From: Streptomyces cupreus
GTDB lineage: Bacteria; Actinomycetota; Actinomycetes; Streptomycetales; Streptomycetaceae
Length of the DNA stretch: 64,000 bases
Direction of reading: 5' to 3'
NCBI RefSeq assembly: GCF_014257025.1
Contig: NZ_JACMSF010000042.1
Location: 1-64,000, forward strand
Shown in pieces: positions 33,435-41,916 of the stretch (position 1 is the first letter of the stretch; the number at the start of each line of letters is the position of its first letter). The notes beneath the pieces were generated by a model that worked only from the letters and a program-made list of their open reading frames with translations, was not told where the DNA came from and made no database searches. The translations under genes and the position numbers were made by a program.

Positions 33435-34147
33435 CCGCGCAGAGCCTTCCAGGTGTGCGGCCCGATGATGCCGTCCACGACCAGACCCTCCCGCTCCTGG
33501 ATCCGCTTGACCGCGCCCTGCGTCAACGGCCCGTAGATCCCGTCGATCTCACCCGGCCGGAACCCCGCCCGCCGTAGCAGACACTGCGCCTCCGCGACCT
33601 CGGGGCCCGCCTGGCCGTACGCCAGAATCGCGTCCTGCGTACGGCTGTTGCCCGCGTACCAGCGCCCGTCCCCGCTCCGCTCCACCCGGCACTCGTACGT
33701 CCGCTTCGACCCTGACGCCGACGGGGGCCGCGGGGGCGCCGACGCGCGATCCTCCCCGCCGTCCGTCAACCGCGCGATCAGCACGACGGACGTGGAGATG
33801 GCCACCACCAGGGCCACCGCCCCCGCCATGAACGCGATCCGCACCGAACGCCCCTGCGGTTGCTCGGACGTTGAGCGGCGCGCGGCCCAGGCCTCCGCGG
33901 CGACCTCGTGCAGCGCCAGCAGTCTCGTCGGGTCGTCGCCGCCGATGCGGGCCATCGCCTCCACGGCCTCCCGGGGCGGCAGCGAGCGGCCGCCCAGATA
34001 CCGCTCCCAGGACTTCGCGCTGTACCCGGTCTTCGCGGCCAACTGCCGCACGCTGAGCCCGCTGTGATCCTTCAGCCGACGCAGACGTACCACCAACTGA
34101 CGTACCTGAGGGCTCAGTTCGGCGGGCAGCTCTTTCCAACGCGACAT
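33431..34147 (-). CDS. XRE regulator with membrane span and peptidoglycan-binding domain
   Basis: A 238-residue protein. The HTH (VRLRRLKDHSGLSVRQLAAKTGYSAKSWERYLGG) is close in sequence to that of the next gene, pointing to duplication. A span (IAFMAGAVALVVAISTSVVLIA) follows, and the outer C-terminus is a PG_binding_1 domain (EAQCLLRRAGFRPGEIDGIYGPLTQGAVKRIQ). The design suggests direct sensing of cell-wall peptidoglycan and control of transcription from the membrane. It is divergent from a secreted protein made of two such domains, a likely target. ATG at 34147 gives MSRWKELPAELSP. Confidence 0.87.
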   Translation of the reverse strand: MSRWKELPAELSPQVRQLVVRLRRLKDHSGLSVRQLAAKTGYSAKSWERYLGGRSLPPREAVEAMARIGGDDPTRLLALHEVAAEAWAARRSTSEQPQGRSVRIAFMAGAVALVVAISTSVVLIARLTDGGEDRASAPPRPPSASGSKRTYECRVERSGDGRWYAGNSRTQDAILAYGQAGPEVAEAQCLLRRAGFRPGEIDGIYGPLTQGAVKRIQEREGLVVDGIIGPHTWKALRG

Positions 34148-34210
34148 GCCTGGAACCACGGCCGAGCACGACGTGCGGTTCCCCGGGCCGTACGGAACCG
34201 GCCATCGGGC

Positions 34211-34273
34211 GTCCCGCGGGACCGTCCCGGCGGACCAGGTCCCCGCAGGTCAGCGCGCGGGACGTCCCGGGAC
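34211..34273. promoter_or_regulatory. GTCCCG/CGGGAC palindrome cluster
   Basis: Two perfect 12-bp palindromes, GTCCCGCGGGAC (34211-34222) and CGGGACGTCCCG (34258-34269), plus half-sites at 34224 and 34268, lie between the divergent HTH-PG-binding and secreted PG-binding genes. A separate inverted repeat CGGTTCC/GGAACCG occupies 34176-34200. The same GTCCCG half-site occurs in the lipoprotein promoter regions at 18.4 and 19.9 kb, next to another membrane XRE gene. Confidence 0.5.
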
Positions 34274-34365
34274 ACCGTCACTTCCCCGGCGGTTGTGGCG
34301 CTCCCCTTCGCCCGCCCCGCAGTCTCGATGGCAACGCAACGCCGCCCACTCGAAGGGGGAAGAAG

Positions 34366-34812
34366 ATGCGAGCAGTGACGAGGACCCTCGTCGGAGCCGG
34401 TACCGCGGTGGGGATCGCGGTCGGAAGCCTGGCCGCCGCGGGCACCGCCTCCGCGGCGACCGCGCCGGAGACCAGGCCGGCGGTCAGTGCCGAGGCCGTG
34501 GCCCCGCTCGCGGTGAACAACCTGGGCCTGAACACGACCCAGGCCAAGAACTGGCAGTGCTGGCTGCGCGACACGGGCTACAACCCCGGCGCCATCGACG
34601 GACAGCTGGGCACCAACAGCTGGAAGGCGGCGCAGAACAAATTCAACGACCTGGGCCTCAACGCCGGTGCCGTCGACGGAGTCGTCGGACCCAACACCAT
34701 CAAGGCGCTCCAGCGCTACCTGAACATCTTCGACTACGGCCTCACCGTCGACGGGATCGCCGGATCGAAGACCAAGGCCGCGTTCGCCGACTTCAACTCC
34801 ATCGGCTGCTGA
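34366..34812 (+). CDS. Secreted protein with two peptidoglycan-binding domains
   Basis: A 148-residue protein with a Sec signal peptide (MRAVTRTLVGAGTAVGIAVG...ASA, cleavage after ASAA about residue 31) and two PG_binding_1-type repeats: NWQCWLRDTGYNPGAIDGQLGTNSWKA and ALQRYLNIFDYGLTVDGIAGSKT, with a shorter GLNAGAVDGVVGPNT linking unit. No catalytic domain is present, so it probably binds the cell wall or modulates hydrolases. GAAGGGGGAAG is a strong ribosome-binding site. It ends 20 nt before a strong terminator. Confidence 0.88.
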   Translation: MRAVTRTLVGAGTAVGIAVGSLAAAGTASAATAPETRPAVSAEAVAPLAVNNLGLNTTQAKNWQCWLRDTGYNPGAIDGQLGTNSWKAAQNKFNDLGLNAGAVDGVVGPNTIKALQRYLNIFDYGLTVDGIAGSKTKAAFADFNSIGC

Positions 34813-34831
34813 GCCGGCCGCCCATGGAACG

Positions 34832-34871
34832 CCGCGGCCCGTCCTCCCGCGGGGGAGAGGACGGGCCGCGG
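34832..34871. terminator. Bidirectional terminator before argS
   Basis: A perfect 15-bp inverted repeat, CCGCGGCCCGTCCTC / GAGGACGGGCCGCGG, with a 10-nt loop separates two convergent genes. Confidence 0.9.
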
Positions 34872-34883
34872 TTCCTTGCTCCG

Positions 34884-36641
34884 CTACAGCCGCTCGGGCG
34901 TCCGGATGCCCAGCAGGGCCATGCCCTGGTGAAGCGTCTTCGCCGTCATGTCGCACAGGAACAGACGGTTCTCGACCTGCTCCGGCGTCTCGGCCTTCAG
35001 CACCGGGCACTTGTCGTAGAACGACGTGTACAGCGACGCCAACTGGTACAGATACGCGGCCAGCTTGTGCGGGGCGTACTCCGCCGCCGCCTCGAAGACC
35101 GTGTCACCGAACGCGTCCAGATGCAGGCCGAGCGCCCGCTCCGCCTCGTGCAGCGCCAGCTCCGGGTGCGCGGCCGGCTTCGTCTCGCCCGCCTTGCGCA
35201 GGATCGACTGGATCCGGGCGTACGCATACTGCAGGTACACGCTCGTGTCGCCGTTCAGCGACACCATCTGGTCCAGGTCGAACTTGTAGTCCCGGTTCGG
35301 CGACGTCGACAGGTCCGCGTACTTCACGGCGCCGATGCCGACCTGCGCGGCCCGCTCCTGGATCTCGTCCTCGGTGAGGTCCTGCGCCTTCTCCCGTACG
35401 ACCTCGGCGGCCCGCTGCACGGCCTCGTCCAGCAGGTCCTCAAGCCGTACGGTCTCGCCCTCACGCGTCTTGAACGGCTTGCCGTCCGCGCCGAGCACGG
35501 TGCCGTAGCCCATGTTGTGCGCGGTGACGTGCTCGGTCAGCCAGCCCGCCCTGCGCGCGGTCTCGAAGACCATCTTGAAGTGCAGCGACTGACGGACGTC
35601 CACGACGTACAGCAGCGTCGTGGCGTGCAGGTCGAAGACACGGTTCCTGATCGCGGACAGATCGGAGGCCGCGTAGCCGAAGCCGCCGTCCGCCTTCTGC
35701 ACGATCAGCGGCACCGGCTGGTCGTCCTTGCCGCGGATCTCGTCGAAGAAGACGACGAGCGCGCCCTCGGAGCGCACGGCGACACCGGTCTCCTCCAGCA
35801 GCCGCGCCGTCTCCGCCATCATGTCGTTGTACGCGGACTCGCCGACGATCTCGTCGTCCCGGATCTCCATGTCCAGCTTCTCGAAGACGGAGTAGAAGTA
35901 GACCTTCGACTCGTCCACGAACTGCTGCCACAGCTCCAGGGTCTCCTTGTCGCCGGACTGCAGGGCGACGACCCTCTTGCGCGCCCGCTCCTTGAACTCC
36001 TCGTCCGAGTCGAAGACCACACGCGAGGCCTTGTACACCCGGTTCAGGTTGCTCATCGCCTGCTCGCCGTCGACCTCGGACGCTGGGGCCAGCACGCCGG
36101 GGTTCTCGATCAGGTACTGGATGAGCATGCCGAACTGGGTGCCCCAGTCGCCGATGTGGTGCCGGCCGATCGTCTTCTCGCCGGTGAAGTCGATCATGCC
36201 GCGCAGGGCGTCACCGATCACCGCGGAGCGGAGGTGACCGACGTGCATCTCCTTCGCCACGTTCGGCTGGGCGTAGTCGATGACCGTGATGCCGGGGTTC
36301 TCGGCGAGGGGCACGCCGAGGCGGTCGCTGTCCGCGTAGCGCGCCGCGAGGTTGTCGGTGATCGCCTTGTCGCTGATCGTGACGTTCAGGAAGCCGGGCC
36401 CGGAGACCTCGACGTCCTTGATCACATCACCGGTGACGATGCCGCCGACGACCTGCGCCGCCAGCTCCCTCGGGTTCGCCTTCGCCTTCTTGGCGAGGGC
36501 CAGGATCCCGTTGGCCTGGAAATCGGCCCGGTCGCTTCGTCGCAGCAGCGGGTCGACTCCGTCGGCCTCCGGCAGGGCGGAAGCGAGGGCGTCGGCGAGG
36601 CGCTGGTTGACGAGATCGGTGAGCGACGTGACCGAGGTCAT
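34884..36641 (-). CDS. argS: Arginyl-tRNA synthetase
   Basis: A 585-residue class I aminoacyl-tRNA synthetase. The HIGH motif appears as MHVGHLRSAVIGDAL after DYAQPNVAKE, and the C-terminal anticodon-binding domain starts near YLQYAYARIQSILRKAG and ends with the typical LGIRTPERL. KMSKS is degenerate (GKPFKTREGETV), as is common in ArgRS. It is divergent from lysS with a 145-nt gap. Confidence 0.96.
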   Translation of the reverse strand: MTSVTSLTDLVNQRLADALASALPEADGVDPLLRRSDRADFQANGILALAKKAKANPRELAAQVVGGIVTGDVIKDVEVSGPGFLNVTISDKAITDNLAARYADSDRLGVPLAENPGITVIDYAQPNVAKEMHVGHLRSAVIGDALRGMIDFTGEKTIGRHHIGDWGTQFGMLIQYLIENPGVLAPASEVDGEQAMSNLNRVYKASRVVFDSDEEFKERARKRVVALQSGDKETLELWQQFVDESKVYFYSVFEKLDMEIRDDEIVGESAYNDMMAETARLLEETGVAVRSEGALVVFFDEIRGKDDQPVPLIVQKADGGFGYAASDLSAIRNRVFDLHATTLLYVVDVRQSLHFKMVFETARRAGWLTEHVTAHNMGYGTVLGADGKPFKTREGETVRLEDLLDEAVQRAAEVVREKAQDLTEDEIQERAAQVGIGAVKYADLSTSPNRDYKFDLDQMVSLNGDTSVYLQYAYARIQSILRKAGETKPAAHPELALHEAERALGLHLDAFGDTVFEAAAEYAPHKLAAYLYQLASLYTSFYDKCPVLKAETPEQVENRLFLCDMTAKTLHQGMALLGIRTPERL

Positions 36642-36786
36642 GGGGTGGGAGCCGTTCTCCTCGTGGGATGGATAGACCCGGCCAGTATCCCATGGGGGTA
36701 AAGCGGTTTTCCCGGGCGCGGTGCGGTCTGGGAGAATGTCCGCGTCAGCCGTTTGACCGTACTGGCTGCCCTGGAGAAAGAAGGAC

Positions 36787-38529
36787 GTGCCGATCGTGGC
36801 TCAGAGCACCGAGACCACCGACTGGGTCTCCCGTTTCGCGGATGAGGTCATCGAGGAGTCGGAGCGTCGGGCCCCGGGCAAACCGGTCGTCGTCGCCTCC
36901 GGACTCTCCCCCTCCGGTCCCATTCACCTGGGCAACCTCCGCGAGGTCATGACGCCCCACCTCGTCGCCGACGAGATCCGGCGGCGCGGGTACCAGGTCC
37001 GGCACCTGATCTCCTGGGACGACTACGACCGCTACCGCAAGGTGCCCAAGGGCATCGCCGGGGTCGACGAGGACGCCTGGGCCGAGCACATCGGCAAGCC
37101 GCTCACCTCGGTGCCGGCGCCGAAGGGCTCGCCGTACCCGAACTGGGCCGAGCACTTCAAGGCCGCGATGATCGACTCGCTCGCCGAGCTGGGCGTCGAG
37201 TTCGACGGGATCAGCCAGACCGCGCAGTACACCTCCGGCGTGTACCGCGAGCAGATCCTGCACGCCATGAAGCACCGCGCCGACATCGATGCCGTGCTCG
37301 CGCAGTACCGGACCAAGAAGGGCCCGGCCAAGAAGTCGCAGAAGCCCGTCGACGAGGCCGAGCTGGAGGCCGCCGAGGGATCGGGCGCCGCGAGCGAGGA
37401 CGACGGCTCCCTGGGCGCCGCCGGGTACTTCCCGTACAAGCCGTACTGCGGCAACTGCGAGAAGGACCTGACCACGGTCACCTCCTACGAGGACGAGACC
37501 ACCGAGCTGTCGTACGCCTGCAACGAGTGCGGCTTCTCCGAGACCGTCCGGCTGAGCGAGTTCAACCGCGGCAAGCTCGTCTGGAAGGTCGACTGGCCCA
37601 TGCGCTGGGCCTACGAGGGCGTCGTGTTCGAGCCGAGCGGTGTCGACCACTCCTCCCCGGGCTCCTCCTTCCAGGTCGGCGGGCAGATCGTCGGGATCTT
37701 CGGCGGCAAGCAGCCCATCGGGCCGATGTACGCCTTCGTCGGCATCTCCGGGATGGCGAAGATGTCGTCCTCGCGCGGCGGCGTGCCCACGCCCGCGGAC
37801 GCCCTCCAGATCATGGAGCCCCAGCTGCTGCGCTGGCTGTACGCCCGCCGTCGGCCCAACCAGTCCTTCAAGATCGCCTTCGACCAGGAGATCCAGCGGC
37901 TGTACGACGAGTGGGACAAGCTCGACGCCAAGGTCGCCGACGGCTCTGCCCTCCCGGCGGACATCGCCGCGCACTCGCGTGCGGTGCGTACCGCGGACGG
38001 GGAGCTGCCTCGTACGGACCGGCCGATGCCGTACCGGACCCTCGCGTCCGTCGCCGACATCACCGCCGGGCACGAGGACCAGGCGCTGCGGATCCTGTCC
38101 GAGCTGGACCCGTCCAACCCGCTCGGCTCGCTGGACGAGGCCCGGCCGCGGTACGACAAGGCCGAGGCCTGGATCAACACGCATGTGCCCGCCGACCAGC
38201 GGACCATCGTGCGTTCCGAGCCCGACGTCGAGCTGCTGAAGTCTCTCGACGAGGCGTCCCGGCGGTCGCTACGGCTGCTGCTCGACGGGCTCGCCGATCA
38301 CTGGTCGCTCGACGGGCTGACGCACCTGGTGTACGGCGTGCCCAAGGTGCAGGCCGGGTTCTCCGCCGACGCCACGCCCAAGGAACTGCCGCCCGAGATC
38401 AAGACGGCTCAGCGGACGTTCTTCGCGCTGCTGTACCACCTGCTCGTCGGGCGGGACACCGGGCCCCGGCTGCCTACGCTGCTGCTTGCGGTGGGGCAGG
38501 AGCGGGTGCGGGCCCTGCTCGGGGAGTAA
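36787..38529 (+). CDS. lysS: Lysyl-tRNA synthetase, class I
   Basis: A 580-residue class I LysRS, the archaeal type also found in streptomycetes. SGLSPSGPIHLGNLREV is the HIGH region and AKMSSSRGGVPTP the KMSKS loop; a four-Cys zinc-like motif (CGNCEKD ... CNECGF) sits in the middle after a Lys/Glu-rich insertion. GTG at 36787 follows GAAGGA; GTG three codons further is possible. A strong terminator follows. Confidence 0.95.
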   Translation: MPIVAQSTETTDWVSRFADEVIEESERRAPGKPVVVASGLSPSGPIHLGNLREVMTPHLVADEIRRRGYQVRHLISWDDYDRYRKVPKGIAGVDEDAWAEHIGKPLTSVPAPKGSPYPNWAEHFKAAMIDSLAELGVEFDGISQTAQYTSGVYREQILHAMKHRADIDAVLAQYRTKKGPAKKSQKPVDEAELEAAEGSGAASEDDGSLGAAGYFPYKPYCGNCEKDLTTVTSYEDETTELSYACNECGFSETVRLSEFNRGKLVWKVDWPMRWAYEGVVFEPSGVDHSSPGSSFQVGGQIVGIFGGKQPIGPMYAFVGISGMAKMSSSRGGVPTPADALQIMEPQLLRWLYARRRPNQSFKIAFDQEIQRLYDEWDKLDAKVADGSALPADIAAHSRAVRTADGELPRTDRPMPYRTLASVADITAGHEDQALRILSELDPSNPLGSLDEARPRYDKAEAWINTHVPADQRTIVRSEPDVELLKSLDEASRRSLRLLLDGLADHWSLDGLTHLVYGVPKVQAGFSADATPKELPPEIKTAQRTFFALLYHLLVGRDTGPRLPTLLLAVGQERVRALLGE

Positions 38530-38539
38530 GCGGCACGGT

Positions 38540-38574
38540 AAAGGGGGCCCTCGGCTTGGTCGAGGGCCCCCTTT
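38540..38574. terminator. Terminator after lysS
   Basis: The inverted repeat AAAGGGGGCCCTCG / CGAGGGCCCCCTTT, 14 bp with a 7-nt loop and flanking A and T residues, lies between convergent lysS and the DUF2637 gene. Confidence 0.9.
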
Positions 38575-38584
38575 CTTGTGCCTT

Positions 38585-39877
38585 CTAGGCGATGTGCTCG
38601 TCCGCCAGTTCCGCGTTGAGGCGGTTCGAGAAGCGGTTCACCATGCGCTTGGCCTCGGCCTCGGGGAGCGCGATGCCGTAGGTCGCCTCGACGTCGGCCA
38701 TGAAGCCACGGGGGGTGGGCGCTCCGTTCCCGCTCTTTATCGACTCACGGAAGACCTGGTAGTAGGCGTCCTCGTCCGGTTCGGCGGGGAGGGTGCCGCC
38801 GCCCTCGCCGAGCTCGCGGGTGCGGCCGGGGGCCACCGGGATGGGGAAGCTTCCCGTCTCCTCCATGGAGGGTTCCGGGGCGGGGGGTGCTTCCTGGTAC
38901 TGCTGCTCGGCGTTCTGCTGCTCGGCGTACTGCTGGTGGGCGTACCACTGGTCGTAGTCCGGGTCGAAGGTCGGGTCGTAGCCGCCTTGGTACTCGGTCT
39001 GCTCCGGGTGCCTGGCGTGCAGCCAGGGGCTTTCTTCCGGCTCAGGTTCGTACGCGAACTGCTCGGCGTTGTTGTTGCTGACCAGTTCGGGGCGCTGCTC
39101 GCTGCGAGGTGCCGCTTTCTGTGGGACGGGTGCCGCCCCATCGGCACGATTGCCCGCGGCTGCGCCGGGCCCGGGTATCAGTGCCGGTTCTATGCCCGCC
39201 GCCGCCAAGCCCGCCGGGGCCGTCTCCGCCAGGGGGACGCCGTACCTTGCCAGCCTCAACGGCATCAGGCTCTCCACCGGGGCCTTGCGGCGCCAGGCCT
39301 TGCCGTAGCGGGAGCGCAGGCGGGCCTGGTAGACCAGACGCTCCTGCTCCAGCTTGATGACCTGTTCGTACGAGCGGAGCTCCCAGAGCTTCATTCGGCG
39401 CCACAGGAGGAACGTCGGGACCGGGCTCAGGAGCCAGCGGGTCAGACGTACGCCCTCCATGTGCTTGTCGGCCGTGATGTCCGCGATACGGCCGATCGCG
39501 TGGCGGGCCGCTTCCACCGCGACCACGAACAGGATCGGGATCACCCCGTGCATGCCGACACCCAGCGGGTCCGGCCAGGCCGCCGCGCCGTTGAAGGCGA
39601 TGGTGGCCGCCGTCAGCAGCCACGCCGTCTGGCGCAGCAGCGGGAACGGGATACGGATCCACGTCAACAGCAGATCCAGAGCCAGCAGGACGCAGATGCC
39701 CGCGTCGATGCCGATCGGGAAGACGTACGAGAAGTTCCCGAACCCCTTCTTGATGGCCAGTTCGCGGACGGCGGCGTACGACCCCGCGAAGCCGATGCCG
39801 GCGATGATCACTGCGCCGAACACGACCACGCCGATGAGAACGCGGTGCATCCGGGTCAGCTGTATTGGCGCGGCCAC
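38585..39877 (-). CDS. DUF2637 membrane protein (SpdB-like)
   Basis: A 430-residue protein. Four membrane spans occupy residues 10-130 (LIGVVVFGAVIIAGIGFAGSY, FPIGIDAGICVLLALDLLLTW and so on), matching DUF2637, the family of streptomycete plasmid spread protein SpdB. A coiled region with many Arg/Lys (KLWELRSYEQVIKLEQERLVYQARLR) and a Gln/Glu/Pro-rich disordered tail follow. The C-terminal VNRFSNRLNAELADEHIA resembles a helical DNA- or protein-binding end. The GTG start has GGGGAG upstream. Role in the chromosome is unknown. Confidence 0.85.
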   Translation of the reverse strand: MAAPIQLTRMHRVLIGVVVFGAVIIAGIGFAGSYAAVRELAIKKGFGNFSYVFPIGIDAGICVLLALDLLLTWIRIPFPLLRQTAWLLTAATIAFNGAAAWPDPLGVGMHGVIPILFVVAVEAARHAIGRIADITADKHMEGVRLTRWLLSPVPTFLLWRRMKLWELRSYEQVIKLEQERLVYQARLRSRYGKAWRRKAPVESLMPLRLARYGVPLAETAPAGLAAAGIEPALIPGPGAAAGNRADGAAPVPQKAAPRSEQRPELVSNNNAEQFAYEPEPEESPWLHARHPEQTEYQGGYDPTFDPDYDQWYAHQQYAEQQNAEQQYQEAPPAPEPSMEETGSFPIPVAPGRTRELGEGGGTLPAEPDEDAYYQVFRESIKSGNGAPTPRGFMADVEATYGIALPEAEAKRMVNRFSNRLNAELADEHIA

Positions 39878-39965
39878 CCGCTACTCCCCTCCCCTTGCGT
39901 GTTGTTGCGCGCAACAGGGTGGCACATGTGTGCGGCGCACGGGTCGCCGGTCCGGAACGAGAGCG

Positions 39966-40793
39966 TCAGCTTTTCTTCGTCGGCGACTTGGACGACGATT
40001 TCGAGGCGGACGAAGTAGCCTTTTCCGAGGGCGACTTGGAGGCCGACGTGCCACCGCCGTTCGCCTTCGTCACCGCGGCCACCGCCTCCTTGGCGGCCTT
40101 CTTCGCCAGCGTGGTGAGGGTGTCCGCGCTCGGCGTCTTCTCACCGGCGAGACCGGCGCCGTTGTAGTCGACGGTGATGACGACGTTCTCGACGCGGGCC
40201 ACGATCGTCTGCTGCTTGAAGGAGCCTTCCTTCTTCTTCAGGTCGTAGCGCACGGCCGTTGCCTCGTCGCCCGTCCCGGTCACCGGCTCGGACTTGACGT
40301 TCTTCGCGCCGTCCACCGCCTGGACGTCCTTGACCTGCTTCGCGTAGTACTCCTGCGCCAGCTTGTCGCCCTCACCGCGGGTGACATCCGAGTCGAAGCG
40401 CAGCAGCGAGACGTTCAGCCAGCGGAACTGCGAGCCCTCCACGCCGTTGTTGTCCAGGCTGTCCCAGGAGCAGCTGGCGCGCGCCGCGGTGTCGTTGGAC
40501 GCGCCCTCCTTGCCCGACTTGCCGGCCTTCGGCACCAGATCGGACAGTGTGTCCTTCGACAACACATCGCATGCCTCGGGCAGCTTGCTGTACGCGGCCG
40601 CCTGCACCGTGGGCGACGGGCTCGCCGACGCCGAGGCGCTCGCTGAGGAGTCCTTGCCCGCGTCGTCCGAGCCGGAGTCCGAGGAGCAGCCGGCGGCGAT
40701 CAGCATCACCGGGACGGCGGCCGCACCGACAACAGCGCGGGAAAGGCGCCTGGCTCGCTGATGGCTCGGGTCACGCTGGGCTGCTCGCTGCAT
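39966..40793 (-). CDS. DUF3558-type lipoprotein
   Basis: A 275-residue lipoprotein. A signal peptide with lipobox IAAGC (VMLIAAGCSSDSG) is followed by a Ser/Ala-rich linker and a domain with the DUF3558 pattern LPEACDVLSKDTLSDLVP ... ASCSWDS. The tail is Ser/Lys-rich. ATG at 40793 is chosen over 40808 because AAGGAACC directly precedes it. The next gene upstream, also leftward, encodes a paralogue, so this is a duplicated pair of unknown function on the cell surface. Confidence 0.86.
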   Translation of the reverse strand: MQRAAQRDPSHQRARRLSRAVVGAAAVPVMLIAAGCSSDSGSDDAGKDSSASASASASPSPTVQAAAYSKLPEACDVLSKDTLSDLVPKAGKSGKEGASNDTAARASCSWDSLDNNGVEGSQFRWLNVSLLRFDSDVTRGEGDKLAQEYYAKQVKDVQAVDGAKNVKSEPVTGTGDEATAVRYDLKKKEGSFKQQTIVARVENVVITVDYNGAGLAGEKTPSADTLTTLAKKAAKEAVAAVTKANGGGTSASKSPSEKATSSASKSSSKSPTKKS

Positions 40794-40915
40794 GGTTCCT
40801 TCACTCATGAGACTCGTGGTTTCTGCCGTCGGATCGGGTCCGAGGGGCCACGGTACGCGGTGCGCAAGCCGTACGTTTCTGTTTCGCCGTCTTCACAAAC
40901 GGTCGCGAACAAGCC

Positions 40916-41746
40916 TCAGCCGGCCAGCGCGTCCGCCAGCTCGGCCGCCAGTTTCCGCGCCCTGTCCTGCATTTCCTTGCTGTCCGGGACGGTGCCGACG
41001 GTGGCCGGCTGCTCCTCGTACTGGATGGTCACGATGACGTTGGACGTGCGGAACGCCACAGTCACCGTGCGCTGCTGGGCCGTCGAGCCGGCGCTGCTCA
41101 ACACGTCGTTCAGGAACGCCTCGTCGCCCAGGTCGTCGAGGATGCGGGGCTGGAGGTCGGCGGGGGTGGTGGACGGCGAGGAGGAAGAGGAAGGGGAAGA
41201 GGAGGCGGAGGCGGAGTCCGAGGGGGTCACCGAGGCGGACGCGGAGTCGCTCGGGGTGGCCGTGGAGCTTTCGGTGGCGGATTCCGTGACGGTCGGCTCC
41301 GGGAGGTCGGCGGCCGCCTGCTGGGTGGAGAAGACCTGCTGGGCCTGGCTGTCGTCGCTGACGGCGTTGTCGTACGACACGACCCGCTCGAAGTCGATGA
41401 GGAGATGGTCGGTGGCGTCCGCCGACTCCACCTTCCAACGGCAGCCGACCTTGCGGTCGGTGTCGTAGGTGAGGGTCGCGGTGCCCTCGTAGGCCTTCTC
41501 GCGCTGGTTCTCGTCGGCGATCTGCGGGATGCCGGGGAGGAGGGTGTCGAGGGTGTCCTGGTCGACCGAGCTGCAGGGTTCCGGGAGTGTGCGGTAGCGA
41601 CCGGGCTCGGCCGCCGCCGTGGCCGTACCGGAGTCGCCCAGGTTGGAATCGTCCGTCGGGCTGCCGTCCGTGGAGCTGCCGGTGCAGCCGGCCAGAAGTG
41701 CCGCGAGGAGCGCGACGGCGCCGGATACGTACGCCTTCCGCTGCAC
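40916..41746 (-). CDS. DUF3558-type lipoprotein, paralogue
   Basis: A 276-residue lipoprotein with lipobox LLAGC (VALLAALLAGCTGSS) and the pattern LPEPCSSVDQDTLDTLLPG ... VGCRWKVES that aligns with the neighbouring lipoprotein. A long Ser/Thr/Ala/Pro tract interrupts the domain before QPRILDDLGDEAFLNDVL. GTG at 41746 is chosen because GAGGAG lies 7 nt upstream. It is divergent from rtcB. Confidence 0.86.
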   Translation of the reverse strand: MQRKAYVSGAVALLAALLAGCTGSSTDGSPTDDSNLGDSGTATAAAEPGRYRTLPEPCSSVDQDTLDTLLPGIPQIADENQREKAYEGTATLTYDTDRKVGCRWKVESADATDHLLIDFERVVSYDNAVSDDSQAQQVFSTQQAAADLPEPTVTESATESSTATPSDSASASVTPSDSASASSSPSSSSSPSTTPADLQPRILDDLGDEAFLNDVLSSAGSTAQQRTVTVAFRTSNVIVTIQYEEQPATVGTVPDSKEMQDRARKLAAELADALAG

Positions 41747-41916
41747 GGTCGGCTCCTCTCGCTGCGGCTTAATCGTTTGCGGGGTGGGGGCGGCCCCTGC
41801 AGACAATGTGTATCGCACGCACTGCCGTGAACGCCGGTCCGTTGTCCCTTTCGTTGACGTTGGCGCCGGTTTTGCGATTTGAGACTTGTGCTGTTTATCG
41901 GGGGAATGAGGACGAG

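Noticed and set aside
34146..36701. 851-residue frame antisense to argS
   Set aside because: Composition is that of an antisense shadow; argS on the other strand has clear synthetase motifs over the same bases.
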